Source: Veillonellaceae bacterium
Lineage (GTDB): Bacteria; Bacillota_C; Negativicutes; UBA1444
Length of the DNA stretch: 64,000 nt
Assembly (NCBI GenBank): GCA_012798135.1
Contig: JAAZNU010000028.1
Span: 1 to 64,000, forward strand
Reading direction: 5' to 3'
Position numbers and translations under genes: made by a program. The notes under the pieces were generated by a model, which had not been told where the DNA came from, ran no database searches, and was given only the letters and a program-made list of their open reading frames with translations. This document shows, piece by piece, positions 16,898 to 26,548 of the stretch. The stretch's first letter is position 1. Each line of letters begins with the position of its first letter.

Positions 16898-17880
16898 TGG
16901 CAGCAACAGCGCCTTTGTTGGAGATCAACCGGCTAGTGAAATACTTCCCGGTGAATAGCGGTTATTTTGAACCACCGCGAGTCGTCAAGGCGGTCAACAG
17001 TGTTTCCCTGACGATCCGGGAAGGTGAAACTTATGGCCTGGTAGGCGAGTCCGGTTGCGGCAAGAGTACGACCGGACGTCTGATCCTGAGACTAATCGAA
17101 CCGACAGAAGGAGACGTGAAGTTTCAAGGCCGGGATGTCCTGAACTTTTCAACGGAAGAGCTGCGCAAGGTTCGCAAGGATATGCAGATGGTGTTTCAGG
17201 ACCCGTTTTCCGCGTTGAATCCGCGAATCCGAATCGGTTCCGCTATTCAGGAAACAATGGACATTTTCGAAATCGGCGACGCCAAGGACCGCAAAGTTCG
17301 AGTATACGACATTTTGGAAAAAGTCGGGCTGCAGCGCGATCATTATGACCGCTATCCTCATGAGTTTTCCGGCGGTCAACGGCAGCGCATCGTATTGGCC
17401 CGGGCGTTAGCCGTTGGTCCCAGGTTTGTGGTTTGCGATGAACCCGTATCGGCGCTGGATGTGTCCACCCAGTCCCAGATCATCAATCTGCTGGAAAAAT
17501 TGCAGCACGAGATGAAACTTACCTATTTGTTCATTGCCCATAATCTGAGCGTGGTTCGGCACATTTCCGACCGGATCGGCGTCATGTACCTGGGGCATTT
17601 GATGGAGGAGGCTGAAACCGACAGCCTGTTTGAACGTCCCATGCATCCTTATACGCAGGCGCTGCTTTCGGCGGTGCCGCATCCGAACCCACGGCGTAAA
17701 CGGGAGCGAGTCATTCTGTCCGGTGACGTGCCGTCACCACTGAATTTACCGACGGGTTGCGTGTTTCATACCCGCTGCCCGTATGCGATCGGCGCTTGCC
17801 GTGACACCGTACCGGACCTACGGGAAGTAGATGCCCGGCACAAAGTGGCCTGTCACAAAGTGCATGATTGGAATATCTGA
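16897..17880 (+). CDS. dppF: Peptide-type ABC transporter ATP-binding protein, DppF class
   Basis: The product is 327 residues. Walker A is GESGCGKST, the signature is FSGGQRQR and Walker B is [12 protein letters not shown]. The C-terminus has the family [10 protein letters not shown] stretch. The ATG at 16897 shares one base with the dppD stop (TGATG) and has AAAGGAGGT seven bases upstream; a GTG at 16894 is possible. It completes a full importer of five genes. The second transaminase gene follows by 19 bases, so importer and transaminase are likely on one transcript. Confidence 0.94.
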   Translation: MAATAPLLEINRLVKYFPVNSGYFEPPRVVKAVNSVSLTIREGETYGLVGESGCGKSTTGRLILRLIEPTEGDVKFQGRDVLNFSTEELRKVRKDMQMVFQDPFSALNPRIRIGSAIQETMDIFEIGDAKDRKVRVYDILEKVGLQRDHYDRYPHEFSGGQRQRIVLARALAVGPRFVVCDEPVSALDVSTQSQIINLLEKLQHEMKLTYLFIAHNLSVVRHISDRIGVMYLGHLMEEAETDSLFERPMHPYTQALLSAVPHPNPRRKRERVILSGDVPSPLNLPTGCVFHTRCPYAIGACRDTVPDLREVDARHKVACHKVHDWNI

Positions 17881-17899
17881 AGAAAAGGAGCGAGTCTGA

Positions 17900-18754
17900 A
17901 TGAAAGCTTTAGGATTCTATAATGGCAGGATCATCGAGCGGGACGAACCGGTCATCTGCATTGAAGACCGTGGATATCAATTCGGCGATGGAGTCTATGA
18001 CGCCTGGATGGTGATTAATGGTAAACATTTTTTGCGGAAGGAACATTTGGACCGGTTCGAACGTAGCTGTCGACTGCTGGACATCGAGCCCGGCTATAGC
18101 CGGGAGGAAATCGAAGGATTCAGTGACAGGATGCTGCACGAGTCCGGCATTGCGCAGGGGATGATGTATTTTCAATGGACACGGGGTTGGCAGTCGCCGC
18201 GTTCCCATATTATCGCCGATGGAGTGAAACCGATACTGAGCGGTTTCATCTCCCCCTGGACGCCAAAGCCGGCAGATTTTTGGACACAGGGCAGCAAGAC
18301 AATGTTTGCTCCGGATGAGCGGCAACATTTCTGCAATATCAAAACTCTGAATCTGCTCGGCAGCATTCGCGCCATCAATGCGGCGGCCAAGGCCGGTTGT
18401 TACGAAGTCATTTTTGTCCGGGAGGACGGCGGGGAAAAATTTGTTACCGAAAGCGCTCATAGCAATTGTTACGCGGTGAAGGATGGCGTAATCCATACTG
18501 CTCCCTTGGGGAATTTGATCTTGCCTGGAATTACCCGTGGAGTCGCCCTGCGGATCGCCGGCGAACTGGGAATCCCGGTAGTCGAGGAGTATTGCACGCC
18601 GGAGTTTTTCTTGGAAGCTGATGAAGTATTTTTATCGGCTGCCAGCGGGATTGTGCCGGTTGGCTGGATCGGCGATGTTAAGATCGGTAAGGGGCCGGGA
18701 CAGATATTCGCTCGTTTGAATGAGGAATATCAAAAACTGATCGCCGCAAACTAA
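17900..18754 (+). CDS. dat: D-amino acid transaminase, paralog 2 (class IV, PLP)
   Basis: The product is 284 residues and closely follows paralog 1 over its whole length. PLP Lys is at about residue 148 (NIKTLNLL), the Glu ligand is in VTESAHSN, and the FQWTRGWQSPRSH carboxylate-binding loop is kept. It transfers the amino group of D-amino acids to 2-oxo acids in the cytoplasm. AAAAGGAG lies upstream of the ATG. It is directly downstream of dppF and upstream of deacylase 3, which ties uptake, deacylation and deamination together. The main differences from paralog 1 lie at residues about 100-125, around the substrate pocket, so the two may prefer different side chains. Confidence 0.88.
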   Translation: MKALGFYNGRIIERDEPVICIEDRGYQFGDGVYDAWMVINGKHFLRKEHLDRFERSCRLLDIEPGYSREEIEGFSDRMLHESGIAQGMMYFQWTRGWQSPRSHIIADGVKPILSGFISPWTPKPADFWTQGSKTMFAPDERQHFCNIKTLNLLGSIRAINAAAKAGCYEVIFVREDGGEKFVTESAHSNCYAVKDGVIHTAPLGNLILPGITRGVALRIAGELGIPVVEEYCTPEFFLEADEVFLSAASGIVPVGWIGDVKIGKGPGQIFARLNEEYQKLIAAN

Positions 18755-18790
18755 TACTCCGGATAAAAAACACATAAAAAGGGCAGAGAG

Positions 18791-18821
18791 GCCCGCAGTA
18801 AGGCATTGCTTTATTGCGGGC
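18791..18821 (+). terminator. Hairpin before deacylase paralog 3
   Basis: Stem GCCCGCAGTAA with TTATTGCGGGC (one mismatch), loop of nine bases. The following TTGTACTTT is only a weak T-run, so it may be a leaky terminator or an mRNA-stability hairpin. It lies 45 bases before the next start codon. Confidence 0.55.
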
Positions 18822-18866
18822 TTGTACTTTGGGGATGTTTTCAAAAAAGCAAAGAGAGGTTAGGGT

Positions 18867-20486
18867 ATGTTTGATCTGAAGCTTGTGAATGGAAAAGTTG
18901 CCGATGGCTCGGGACGGTCCAGCTATTTGGCCGATGTTGGAATCAGCGGCGACCGGATTACAGCCGTGGGAAACCTGGCGGCGGCGCCGGCATGCGAGAC
19001 GGTGGACGCAGCTGGAAAAATCGTGGCGCCGGGATTCGTCGATATGCATACCCATTCGGATTTGTCGGTACTGTATGATCCGCATGCGAACAGCAAGATC
19101 TACGACGGCGTAACCACCGAGGTCGTCGGCAATTGCGGGATCGGCGTGGCACCGGTATCCGAAGCTAATCGACAATTACTGATTGATTATCTGGGAACGC
19201 GCATGATTGGTAATCTGCCGGTCAAAATCGATCTGAAGTGGTCGACGGTAGCTGAGTACCTAGACTATGTGGACGCCCATCCTCCGGCGGTCAATGTAGC
19301 GGCCCTGCTGGCGCAGGGCGCGGTCCGCATTGCAGCGATGGGTTTCGACAGCAATACGCCGACCCTGGCACAACTCGCTGAGATGCAGGGGCTGGTTCGC
19401 GCCGGGATGAGCGAAGGCGCCGTCGGGTTAAGCACCGGCTTGATTTACATGCCGGGCGAGTTTTCCGATACGGCGGAACTGACCGCGGTGGCCCGACAGA
19501 TAAAATCGTGGAACGGTGTTTATATTACGCACATCCGCAACGAAAGCGACGGCGTGTTTGCAGCACTGGATGAAGCGTTGACCATCGGGCGCGGTGCCGG
19601 GGTACCGGTCCACATTTCCCATTTGAAATTGGGTGGAAAATCCGTATGGGGCCGGTCTGGAGAATTGTTGGAAAAAATCGACGACGCCAACGCAGCCGGG
19701 ATCGATACAACGTTCGACTTGTATCCGTACACGGCCGGAATGACCGGGTTGGCGGCCTGTATGCCGTCCTGGGCGTTCGCAGGCGGGGTCGGCCAGCTTC
19801 TCCTTCGCTTGCAGGACAAGGAAATGCGTTTGCGGATCCGGGCCTGCATCGAAACCGGCATCCCCGGTTGGCAGAACATGGCCAAAGCGGCCGGATCGTG
19901 GGACCGGATCGTAATCACCACCGTTATGAATGAAGAAAACAAGCATATGGAAGGGAAAAGCGTACAAGAAATCGCCGATTTGCAGGGTAAGGATCCTTAC
20001 ACAACGATCTTTGACCTGTTGATCGCCGAAAAAGGCCGAGTGTTGATTGTGACCCACATGATGGCCGAAGAGGATGTGGCGGCAATTATCCGTCACCCGC
20101 TGGCGATGATCGGAACCGACGGCATGAGCGTATCCACGGAAGGAGTGATGTCTTTCGGCCGGCCGCATCCCCGGGCGTTCGGCACGCATGCGCGCGTTCT
20201 GGAGAAATACGTCCGGGAAGATAAAATTCTGACTCTGGAAGAGGCCGTGCGGAAAATGTCGGCGATGCCGGCGGAACGACTCGGATTAAAACAACGCGGC
20301 CTGATCAAGGATGGTTGTTTTGCGGACGTGACCATATTCGATCCGGAAACCGTCCGGGGAAAAGCGACTTTCGCCGAGCCCAAACAATATTCCGTCGGTT
20401 TTGACACGGTCATCGTCAATGGCAAAGTGATACTGAAAGACGGCATGCATCGGGATGCTTATAACGGGCGGGTGTTGAAACGGTAA
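18867..20486 (+). CDS. N-acyl-D-amino acid deacylase, paralog 3
   Basis: The product is 539 residues, slightly longer than the other two. The metal and catalytic motifs are present: DMHTHSD (HTH instead of HCH) near residue 59, NCG, ITHIRNESDG, VHISHLKLGG and GTDGMS as the catalytic-Asp segment. Sequence in the barrel and in the GTDGMSVSTEG loop differs clearly from paralogs 1 and 2, so it belongs to another branch and likely takes another substrate class. GAGAGGTTAGGG precedes the ATG. It is the last gene of the D-amino acid block and is followed by a strong terminator. Confidence 0.88.
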   Translation: MFDLKLVNGKVADGSGRSSYLADVGISGDRITAVGNLAAAPACETVDAAGKIVAPGFVDMHTHSDLSVLYDPHANSKIYDGVTTEVVGNCGIGVAPVSEANRQLLIDYLGTRMIGNLPVKIDLKWSTVAEYLDYVDAHPPAVNVAALLAQGAVRIAAMGFDSNTPTLAQLAEMQGLVRAGMSEGAVGLSTGLIYMPGEFSDTAELTAVARQIKSWNGVYITHIRNESDGVFAALDEALTIGRGAGVPVHISHLKLGGKSVWGRSGELLEKIDDANAAGIDTTFDLYPYTAGMTGLAACMPSWAFAGGVGQLLLRLQDKEMRLRIRACIETGIPGWQNMAKAAGSWDRIVITTVMNEENKHMEGKSVQEIADLQGKDPYTTIFDLLIAEKGRVLIVTHMMAEEDVAAIIRHPLAMIGTDGMSVSTEGVMSFGRPHPRAFGTHARVLEKYVREDKILTLEEAVRKMSAMPAERLGLKQRGLIKDGCFADVTIFDPETVRGKATFAEPKQYSVGFDTVIVNGKVILKDGMHRDAYNGRVLKR

Positions 20487-20516
20487 AAGCAATTGAAAAA
20501 ATAAGAAGCGCAGTCA

Positions 20517-20550
20517 GGCAAGCGTGCACAGCCGCGCTTGCCGTTTTCTT
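20517..20550 (+). terminator. Intrinsic terminator ending the D-amino acid block
   Basis: Perfect 8-bp stem GGCAAGCG/CGCTTGCC with a ten-base loop, followed by GTTTTCTT. Confidence 0.85.
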
Positions 20551-20655
20551 GTGCAGATTATTGGAAGGCAGGAAAAGGACATCCTGGAAGCGAAATAATA
20601 ATCTAAATTATGAAACAACGACCGCGAAATCGCTCTGTTGGGGGATGGGGTAAGA

Positions 20656-22686
20656 TTGCGTCTTGGGAACTCAACCGGCCTGGACAGTTATCGAAGAACT
20701 TCCCTGCTGATTGTCGGATTTGTAGCGATGTGCATGACCGGGGCTTTTCACATGGCGGGCTATCTGTCAGACCGGGAATTTGTCGATCAAAAAATCCGCA
20801 CCGACGCTGCCAATCGCAACTTGTCGATGATCCTGACGGAAAGCGTCAGCGGCGCAATCCGAAACGCTGACATTCTGTTGCGGATTTTCAAGCGGGACTG
20901 GGAAAGCAACGGCGCGTTGACGGAGACACTGAAGGCCAAGCTGCCGGAAATCATCAACGCGGGCATGGTTGCCCGGATCTGCATCACGGATGATGCAGGC
21001 AGGGTCACCTTTAATGCGATGGATTTGGCCGATGCGCCGAATATTGCTTCCCGAAGCTATTTCCAGCAGCACCGGACGGAAGACGGCGACGCAGTGCTTC
21101 TCGATGCCGCCCGACTTATGGATGACCAGGGGCCCCCCTTACTGGTGGTCAGTCGCCGGCTGAATCGGCGGGACGGCTCGTTCGGCGGCGTAGTATCCGT
21201 GGGAATCCGGCAAGAGTATCTGTTGCGGGCATTTCGCGAGCTAGAGCTGGGAAATGAAAATTCTCTGGGCCTTTTGCATACAAACGGAAAAATTCTGGCC
21301 CGGCTTCCCGGCGAATACGACCGGCAAGCCTTTGCCGCCGTATTTCGGAACCACCCATCCTTGGCGCGCGTGAAAGCGGGGGAACTGGCCGGCGAATATG
21401 AAGTGCCCGGCGCGGACGGCATTCCCCGTCTGGGCTCCTTTCGCAAACTGAATGTGTATCCGGTCGTGGCCCTGGCGACGACAAAGAAAGAGGCGGCGCT
21501 GTCTCGCGCGTTAGAACGGCGTAACCTTTACGGGAATACGGCAGCCGGCTTTTCTTTCTTTGTGCTGGTGTCCGGGCTGCTGATTTGGCTGCAGTTACGT
21601 CGGCAGTACCGGATCGAACGGATGTTGCTGGACCGGGAACGGGAATTGACGTTTTCCAGCTATCACGATGCATTGACCGGGATCTACAACCGGGCGTATT
21701 TTTATGACAAGGTCCGCGAAGCCGGATCGCAAGCAGGCGTCATCATGGCAGATATGGACGGACTGAAGATCATCAATGATACTTTTGGTCATAAGATCGG
21801 CGACCAGGCGTTGGTTGACACGGCGGGGATTCTGGTACGGTGCATTTCGCCGGATTCGATTCCGGCCCGCATCGGCGGCGATGAATTTGCTGTGTATTTG
21901 CCGGCGACGACCCGGGAAGCAACTGAAAAAACAATCCAGACACTGCGACAGGAAATCGCCCGATACAATGGCAGTCATGATTTGCCACTGCAGCTGTCCC
22001 TGGGTTTTGCCCTCGCCGACGGCAAAGAGCTGTCGCTGGCCGAGCTGATGGCGACGGCCGACAAGTGGATGTACAGGGAGAAGCTGCGACAGGCCCGGAC
22101 GCACCGCAGCCAGTTCACGAATACGCTGAAAGAGATGCTGGTGGCCCGGGATTACATCACGGAAGGGCATGTATCGCGGGTGACGGACATCACCATCGCC
22201 CTGGCCAAGGCAGTCGGCTTGCCTTCGGCGCAGCTTCCGGATCTGGAGTTGTTTGCCTATTTTCACGATATCGGCAAAGTGGGGGTTTCCGACCGAATTC
22301 TGAACAAATGCGGCCCTCTGACGGAAGTTGAGCGGCATGAGATGCAGCAACATTCGGAGATCGGCCACCGGATCGCTTCGTCGGCGGATGATTTGTCCGG
22401 CATCGCGGACTGGATTTTGAAGCATCATGAACGCTGGGATGGCAAGGGGTATCCATGGGGAGTCGCCGGCGAAGACATTCCAATTCAGTGCCGGATTCTG
22501 GCGATTGCGGATGCCTACGACGCCATGACGAGCGACCGTCCGTACCGCAAGGCGATGCTCCACCAGGACGCACTTGCGGAGTTGTTGCGAAATGCCGGAA
22601 CGCAGTTCGATCCGGCGCTGGTGGAAAAGTTTATTGAGATTCAGGACGCCATCCAGTCGCCAAACGGCAGGATTTACAGGGCATAA
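20656..22686 (+). CDS. Membrane c-di-GMP enzyme: Cache sensor, GGDEF and HD-GYP domains
   Basis: The product is about 676 residues. A membrane helix near residues 14-32 and another near 295-315 flank a periplasmic-type Cache sensor domain. The GGDEF domain has an intact active site, RIGGDEFAVYLP, for making c-di-GMP. The HD-GYP domain is intact too (YFHDIGKVGV, HHERWDGKGYP, DAYDAMTSDRPYR), for degrading it. The protein can therefore both make and break c-di-GMP in response to an external ligand, perhaps an amino acid as in many Cache domains. The start is uncertain: TTG at 20656 follows a GGGGTAAGA stretch, while TTG at 20638 has no ribosome site. It is flanked by terminators on both sides and so is a single-gene unit. 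Confidence 0.88.
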   Translation: MRLGNSTGLDSYRRTSLLIVGFVAMCMTGAFHMAGYLSDREFVDQKIRTDAANRNLSMILTESVSGAIRNADILLRIFKRDWESNGALTETLKAKLPEIINAGMVARICITDDAGRVTFNAMDLADAPNIASRSYFQQHRTEDGDAVLLDAARLMDDQGPPLLVVSRRLNRRDGSFGGVVSVGIRQEYLLRAFRELELGNENSLGLLHTNGKILARLPGEYDRQAFAAVFRNHPSLARVKAGELAGEYEVPGADGIPRLGSFRKLNVYPVVALATTKKEAALSRALERRNLYGNTAAGFSFFVLVSGLLIWLQLRRQYRIERMLLDRERELTFSSYHDALTGIYNRAYFYDKVREAGSQAGVIMADMDGLKIINDTFGHKIGDQALVDTAGILVRCISPDSIPARIGGDEFAVYLPATTREATEKTIQTLRQEIARYNGSHDLPLQLSLGFALADGKELSLAELMATADKWMYREKLRQARTHRSQFTNTLKEMLVARDYITEGHVSRVTDITIALAKAVGLPSAQLPDLELFAYFHDIGKVGVSDRILNKCGPLTEVERHEMQQHSEIGHRIASSADDLSGIADWILKHHERWDGKGYPWGVAGEDIPIQCRILAIADAYDAMTSDRPYRKAMLHQDALAELLRNAGTQFDPALVEKFIEIQDAIQSPNGRIYRA

Positions 22687-22707
22687 AAACGGTTCGGAAC
22701 ATTGATA

Positions 22708-22751
22708 AAGGCTGTCCAGCCTGGCTTTTTGCCGGTGCGGGACAGCCTTTT
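22708..22751 (+). terminator. Intrinsic terminator between the convergent c-di-GMP gene and htpG
   Basis: Stem AAGGCTGTCC/GGGACAGCCTT with a T-run on the plus side; it may act for both converging genes. Confidence 0.8.
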
Positions 22752-22782
22752 GCGTTTGTTTATTCGCCGGCAAAGACGGCGA

Positions 22783-24711
22783 TTATTTTCCCGGGTTGGT
22801 CATCAGGCGGGCGACCTTGGCGGCGAACCCGATCGGGTCCTCCGGCGTGAGACCTTCCATCAGCAGGGCCTGGCCATAGAGCAGTTCGCAATAGTCCTTG
22901 AAGTTGTCGGAGTCCGGCGCGGCGTCGTGCAGTTCTTTCAAAACGCCGAACAGCTCATGGTCGGGATTTAATTCGAGGATGCGGCTGGCCTTGTACATAG
23001 GATTGTCCATTTCGGACAGGATCTGTTCCATCGACAGGCTGATGCCTTCATCACCGCTGACCAGGCAGACCGGACTGGTTTTCAGGCGCTGGCTGATCTT
23101 GACGTCGGTCACCTTGCCTTTCAGTTGCTCCTTCACGGCGGCGATCAAAGACTCGTTTTCCTTGTCGGCGGGCTCGTCGTCCTTCTTGTCCTTCGGAGAG
23201 TCAAGTTCCTGTAGTTTCAAGTCGCCGCGGCTGATGGACTGGAATTTTTTCTCCTTATATTCCCGCAGCGAGTCGATGGCGAATTCATCGACCCGATCGA
23301 ACAGGTACAGTACTTCAAGACCTTTTTCCTTCAGAATTTCCATTTGCGGCAGTCGCTCGGCCGAGGAACGGTCTTTGCCGGTGGCGTAGTAGATGACAGT
23401 CTGGCCTGCCGGCATGCGGGCGATATATTCGTCGAGCGTCGTCAGTTCGTCCGCGGAATGGGAAGAGGGGAACATCAGCAGGGACTGGAGCTTGTCACGG
23501 TTCGCGAAATCGGCATAAACGCCATTCTTGACGGCTTTTCCGTATTCCTGCCAGAACTTTTTGTATTTGTCCCGGTCTTTCTCCAGCATCTTCTCGAGGG
23601 TCTTGAAGATGGTCTTTTCCAGGTTTTTGCCGATTTTTTTCAGCTGACTGCTGTGTTGGAGCAATTCGCGGGAGATGTTGAGCGAGAAGTCGGGCGAATC
23701 GACCAGACCACGGACGAACCGCAGATATTCCGGCAGCAAATCTCGATAGTTGTCCATAACGAACACGTTTTTCGAGTATAGACGGATGCCGGTGTCCGTT
23801 TCCCGTTGGTAAAAATCAAACGGAGCGTGGGCTGGAATGAACAGCAGCGTGGTGTATTCCACCGCGCCTTCCGCCTTGGTGTGCATGACTTCCAGCGGGT
23901 CGTCCCAGGCATGGAAGACGTCCTTGTAAAACTGGTTGTATTCTTCCGGCTTAATTTCATTCTTGGACTTGACCCACAGCGGGGTCATGGAGTTCAGGGT
24001 GCGGACTTCCTGAGTGTCGGCCTCGCCATCCTTGCCTTTGACGGTAAAGGTCATTTTGATGGGGTAGCGGATGTAGTCGGAGTATTTCTTGACTAGGCGC
24101 TGCAGCGTATACTGGTTGAGAAAGTTTTCCTCCGGGTTTTCGTTGGACCGGAATTCCGGATGTAGTGACAGGATCAGGCTGGTGCCGCGTTTTTCGCGAT
24201 CGCATTCTTCAATGGTGTATGTACCGTCGCCAGTTGACTCCCAGCAGATTCCCTTCGTCTGACCGGGTGCGCGAGTGATCAGGGTGACTTTATCGGCGAC
24301 CATGAAGGCGGAATAAAAGCCCACGCCGAATTGGCCGATGAGTTCGCTGTCGGCGGCGCCGCCGGCTTCCTTCAGTTTTTCGAGAAAGGATTTGGTACCG
24401 GATTTGGCGATGGTGCCGATATTTTCCACTACTTCGTCATAGGTCATGCCGATGCCGTTGTCGGTGATGGTCAGGGTGTTCGCTTTCTCATCGGCAACCA
24501 GTGTGATTGCAAAACCAGGGTCACCTTCCAGCAGATCATGGTTGGTCAGGGACTGGACGCGGATTTTGTCGATGGCGTCCGAAGCGTTGGAGATCAGTTC
24601 CCGCAGGAAAATCTCCCTGTTGGTGTAGATGGAGTGGATCATCAGATCGAGCAGTTGCTTGGTTTCGGTCTGAAATTCACGGGTTTGTTTGCCAATTGGT
24701 TGTTCTGTCAT
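22783..24711 (-). CDS. htpG: Molecular chaperone HtpG (bacterial Hsp90)
   Basis: The product is 642 residues, close to the usual 620-640. The GHKL ATPase motifs are clear: ELISNASDAIDK (about residues 39-50), the TDNGIGM segment, and QFGVGFYSAFMVAD forming the ATP lid. The middle domain has the LNISRELLQ stretch with the catalytic Arg. It dimerises through the C-terminal domain and remodels client proteins in the cytoplasm. A GGAGGAA ribosome site precedes the ATG. It stands alone, convergent with the c-di-GMP gene. The 212-base gap to the next plus-strand gene showed no CIRCE-like inverted repeat. Confidence 0.96.
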   Translation of the reverse strand: MTEQPIGKQTREFQTETKQLLDLMIHSIYTNREIFLRELISNASDAIDKIRVQSLTNHDLLEGDPGFAITLVADEKANTLTITDNGIGMTYDEVVENIGTIAKSGTKSFLEKLKEAGGAADSELIGQFGVGFYSAFMVADKVTLITRAPGQTKGICWESTGDGTYTIEECDREKRGTSLILSLHPEFRSNENPEENFLNQYTLQRLVKKYSDYIRYPIKMTFTVKGKDGEADTQEVRTLNSMTPLWVKSKNEIKPEEYNQFYKDVFHAWDDPLEVMHTKAEGAVEYTTLLFIPAHAPFDFYQRETDTGIRLYSKNVFVMDNYRDLLPEYLRFVRGLVDSPDFSLNISRELLQHSSQLKKIGKNLEKTIFKTLEKMLEKDRDKYKKFWQEYGKAVKNGVYADFANRDKLQSLLMFPSSHSADELTTLDEYIARMPAGQTVIYYATGKDRSSAERLPQMEILKEKGLEVLYLFDRVDEFAIDSLREYKEKKFQSISRGDLKLQELDSPKDKKDDEPADKENESLIAAVKEQLKGKVTDVKISQRLKTSPVCLVSGDEGISLSMEQILSEMDNPMYKASRILELNPDHELFGVLKELHDAAPDSDNFKDYCELLYGQALLMEGLTPEDPIGFAAKVARLMTNPGK

Positions 24712-24923
24712 GGTTGAGTTCCTCCTGTGTCAGAATGATTTGGTCTATTTATTATTTTACCACAGAAGAACTTTGCCGGGCACGGGTCAAACTTTGGATT
24801 TTTTGGGCGCTTGACTGATTTTAGGCAGGAGTCGGCGAAAGAGTGTGGAACATGAAATAGTGCGAACCCACCAAGGATGTGGTTGCGGCAGAAATCTGAA
24901 CGACAGCGAAGGAGGGCAGGATT

Positions 24924-25604
24924 TTGATCAAACTGATTGGCGTAGTCATTGTTATCTCCGGACTGTTGCTTCGCTTTAATCCTTTGTTGGTGGTCCTGAC
25001 GGCGGGCTTTGCCACCGGACTGGTGGCGGGAATGTCTCCGTTGGCGATTTTGTCCGCCATTGGCCAGGCGTTCGTGACGAACCGATACATGTCCCTGCTG
25101 GTGCTGGTTTTGCCGGTGATCGGGGTTCTGGAACGGTTTGGCCTGCGGGAAAAGGCGGAGGATATCATTCGCAGCATGAAGACGTTGACGGCGGGACGGG
25201 TGATGTTTGTTTACCAGTTGTTCCGTCAGGTCACGGTGGGATTGGGTCTGCAGTTGGGCGGACACCCCAGCTTCATTCGGCCGATCATTGCGCCGATGAC
25301 CGAGGCCGCGGCGGCTCGGGAAGGCGTGAGCAGCGCAGGCTGGTTGGACCGGATCCGGGGAATGTCGGCTTCGGCGGAGAATTACGGCAACTTTTTTGGC
25401 CAATTGCTATTTCCGGCGGCGGGTGGATTGTTGTTGATCAAAGGGGTCATGGAGAACGCCGGCTACAAAGTTGATTTGCTGGTGATGTCACAGTATGCAA
25501 TTCCTTCGGCGATTGCGGCTTCGGCTATTGCCTTGGCGCGATTCTTGCTGTTGGACCGGGCGATCCGGTCTGCCGGAAAAAACAAGGGAGGCGATCAGGG
25601 GTGA
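24924..25604 (+). CDS. DUF969 family membrane protein
   Basis: The product is 226 residues with about five hydrophobic segments, starting at a TTG with GGAGGG upstream. It matches what is known of DUF969: a short polytopic protein with an LRFNPLLVVLTAGFATGLVAG opening and a cytoplasmic NRYMSLLVLVLPVIG stretch. DUF969 is nearly always next to DUF979, as here, where the two genes overlap by four bases. They probably form a two-part membrane complex. The neighbouring pyroglutamyl-peptidase gene suggests transport of pyroglutamate or pyroglutamyl peptides, but the function has not been shown to my knowledge. Confidence 0.8.
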   Translation: MIKLIGVVIVISGLLLRFNPLLVVLTAGFATGLVAGMSPLAILSAIGQAFVTNRYMSLLVLVLPVIGVLERFGLREKAEDIIRSMKTLTAGRVMFVYQLFRQVTVGLGLQLGGHPSFIRPIIAPMTEAAAAREGVSSAGWLDRIRGMSASAENYGNFFGQLLFPAAGGLLLIKGVMENAGYKVDLLVMSQYAIPSAIAASAIALARFLLLDRAIRSAGKNKGGDQG

Positions 25605-26527
25605 ATGTTACGCTGGATCAAATCTATGCGGTGACAGGCATATTCCTGCTGATTTTTACCGTCCTGACGCTGACCGATAAAAAACAGTCCGGCAAATGGG
25701 GGACTGCGGCCTTTTGGGGGCTTTATGGCATATCCTTCATCTGGGGGAAAGAAATTCCACCGGCCGTGGTTGGCGGAATGGTAGTGGTTATGGCGCTGAT
25801 TGCCGGGGCCAAATGGATGGGAACGGGGGACTATCTGAGCGCAACTGTCGAATTTCGACGAAAAATGGCTCACAAGTATGGCATGTGGCTGTTTGGGCCG
25901 GCTCTCGCGGTACCTTTGGTGACTTTTCTGGTCGCCTGGTTGGCGCCGAAACTAGGCGCCCTGATCGGACTGGGCATTGGCTCCGTTGTCGGCCTGGTGC
26001 TGGCGTTCCTGTTGACGCGCGTCATGCCGGTACAGGCCTTTCAAGAGGGACGACGAATGCTAGATGCGGTCGGCTGGGCCATCATTCTCTCACAGTTTTT
26101 GGCGGCGCTGGGCTTTCTGTTTGACAAGGCCGGAGTGGGCAAGGTCGTAGCCGAGATGGTGTCGGCTGTCGTGCCGGTGGATGTGCGTCTGGCCACGGTT
26201 ATCGCCTATTGCGTCGGCATGGCCTTGTTTACGATGGTCATGGGCAATGCGTTTGCGGCTTTTGCCGTTATTACGACCGGCATTGGCATTCCGCTGGTGG
26301 TCAAGCTGCACGGGGCGGATCCCGCCATTGCCGGCGTCATCGCCATGCTGTCCGGCTATTGCGGCACGTTGATGACGCCAATGGCAGCTAACTTTAACGT
26401 GGTTCCGGCGGCATTGCTGGAGATGTCGGACAAGAACGGGGTCATCCGGGCCCAGGTGATGACAGCGGTTCCCTTGCTGATCGTCAATATCTGTTTGATG
26501 TACTTTTTGGCGTTTCCGGGGAAATAA
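25601..26527 (+). CDS. DUF979 family membrane protein
   Basis: The product is 308 residues with eight to nine hydrophobic segments. It starts at a GTG overlapping the DUF969 stop (GTGA), a sign of translational coupling. Late features include FTMVMGNAFAAFAVITTGIG and MLSGYCGTLMTPMAANF, which resemble substrate-binding re-entrant loops of ion-coupled carboxylate transporters. That resemblance is by eye only. With DUF969 it likely forms a transporter whose substrate is processed by the next gene product. Confidence 0.8.
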   Translation: MNVTLDQIYAVTGIFLLIFTVLTLTDKKQSGKWGTAAFWGLYGISFIWGKEIPPAVVGGMVVVMALIAGAKWMGTGDYLSATVEFRRKMAHKYGMWLFGPALAVPLVTFLVAWLAPKLGALIGLGIGSVVGLVLAFLLTRVMPVQAFQEGRRMLDAVGWAIILSQFLAALGFLFDKAGVGKVVAEMVSAVVPVDVRLATVIAYCVGMALFTMVMGNAFAAFAVITTGIGIPLVVKLHGADPAIAGVIAMLSGYCGTLMTPMAANFNVVPAALLEMSDKNGVIRAQVMTAVPLLIVNICLMYFLAFPGK

Positions 26528-26548
26528 GGTTTGAAGGGGAGATGAAGC

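Noticed and set aside
9042..20486. The deacylase and transaminase paralogs as a recent tandem DNA repeat or mobile element
   Set aside because: They are protein-level paralogs with diverged DNA; no transposase, boundary repeat or abrupt composition change was seen.
21595..22773. Minus-strand open frame opposite the GGDEF/HD-GYP gene
   Set aside because: Shadow of the intact GGDEF and HD-GYP coding sequence.
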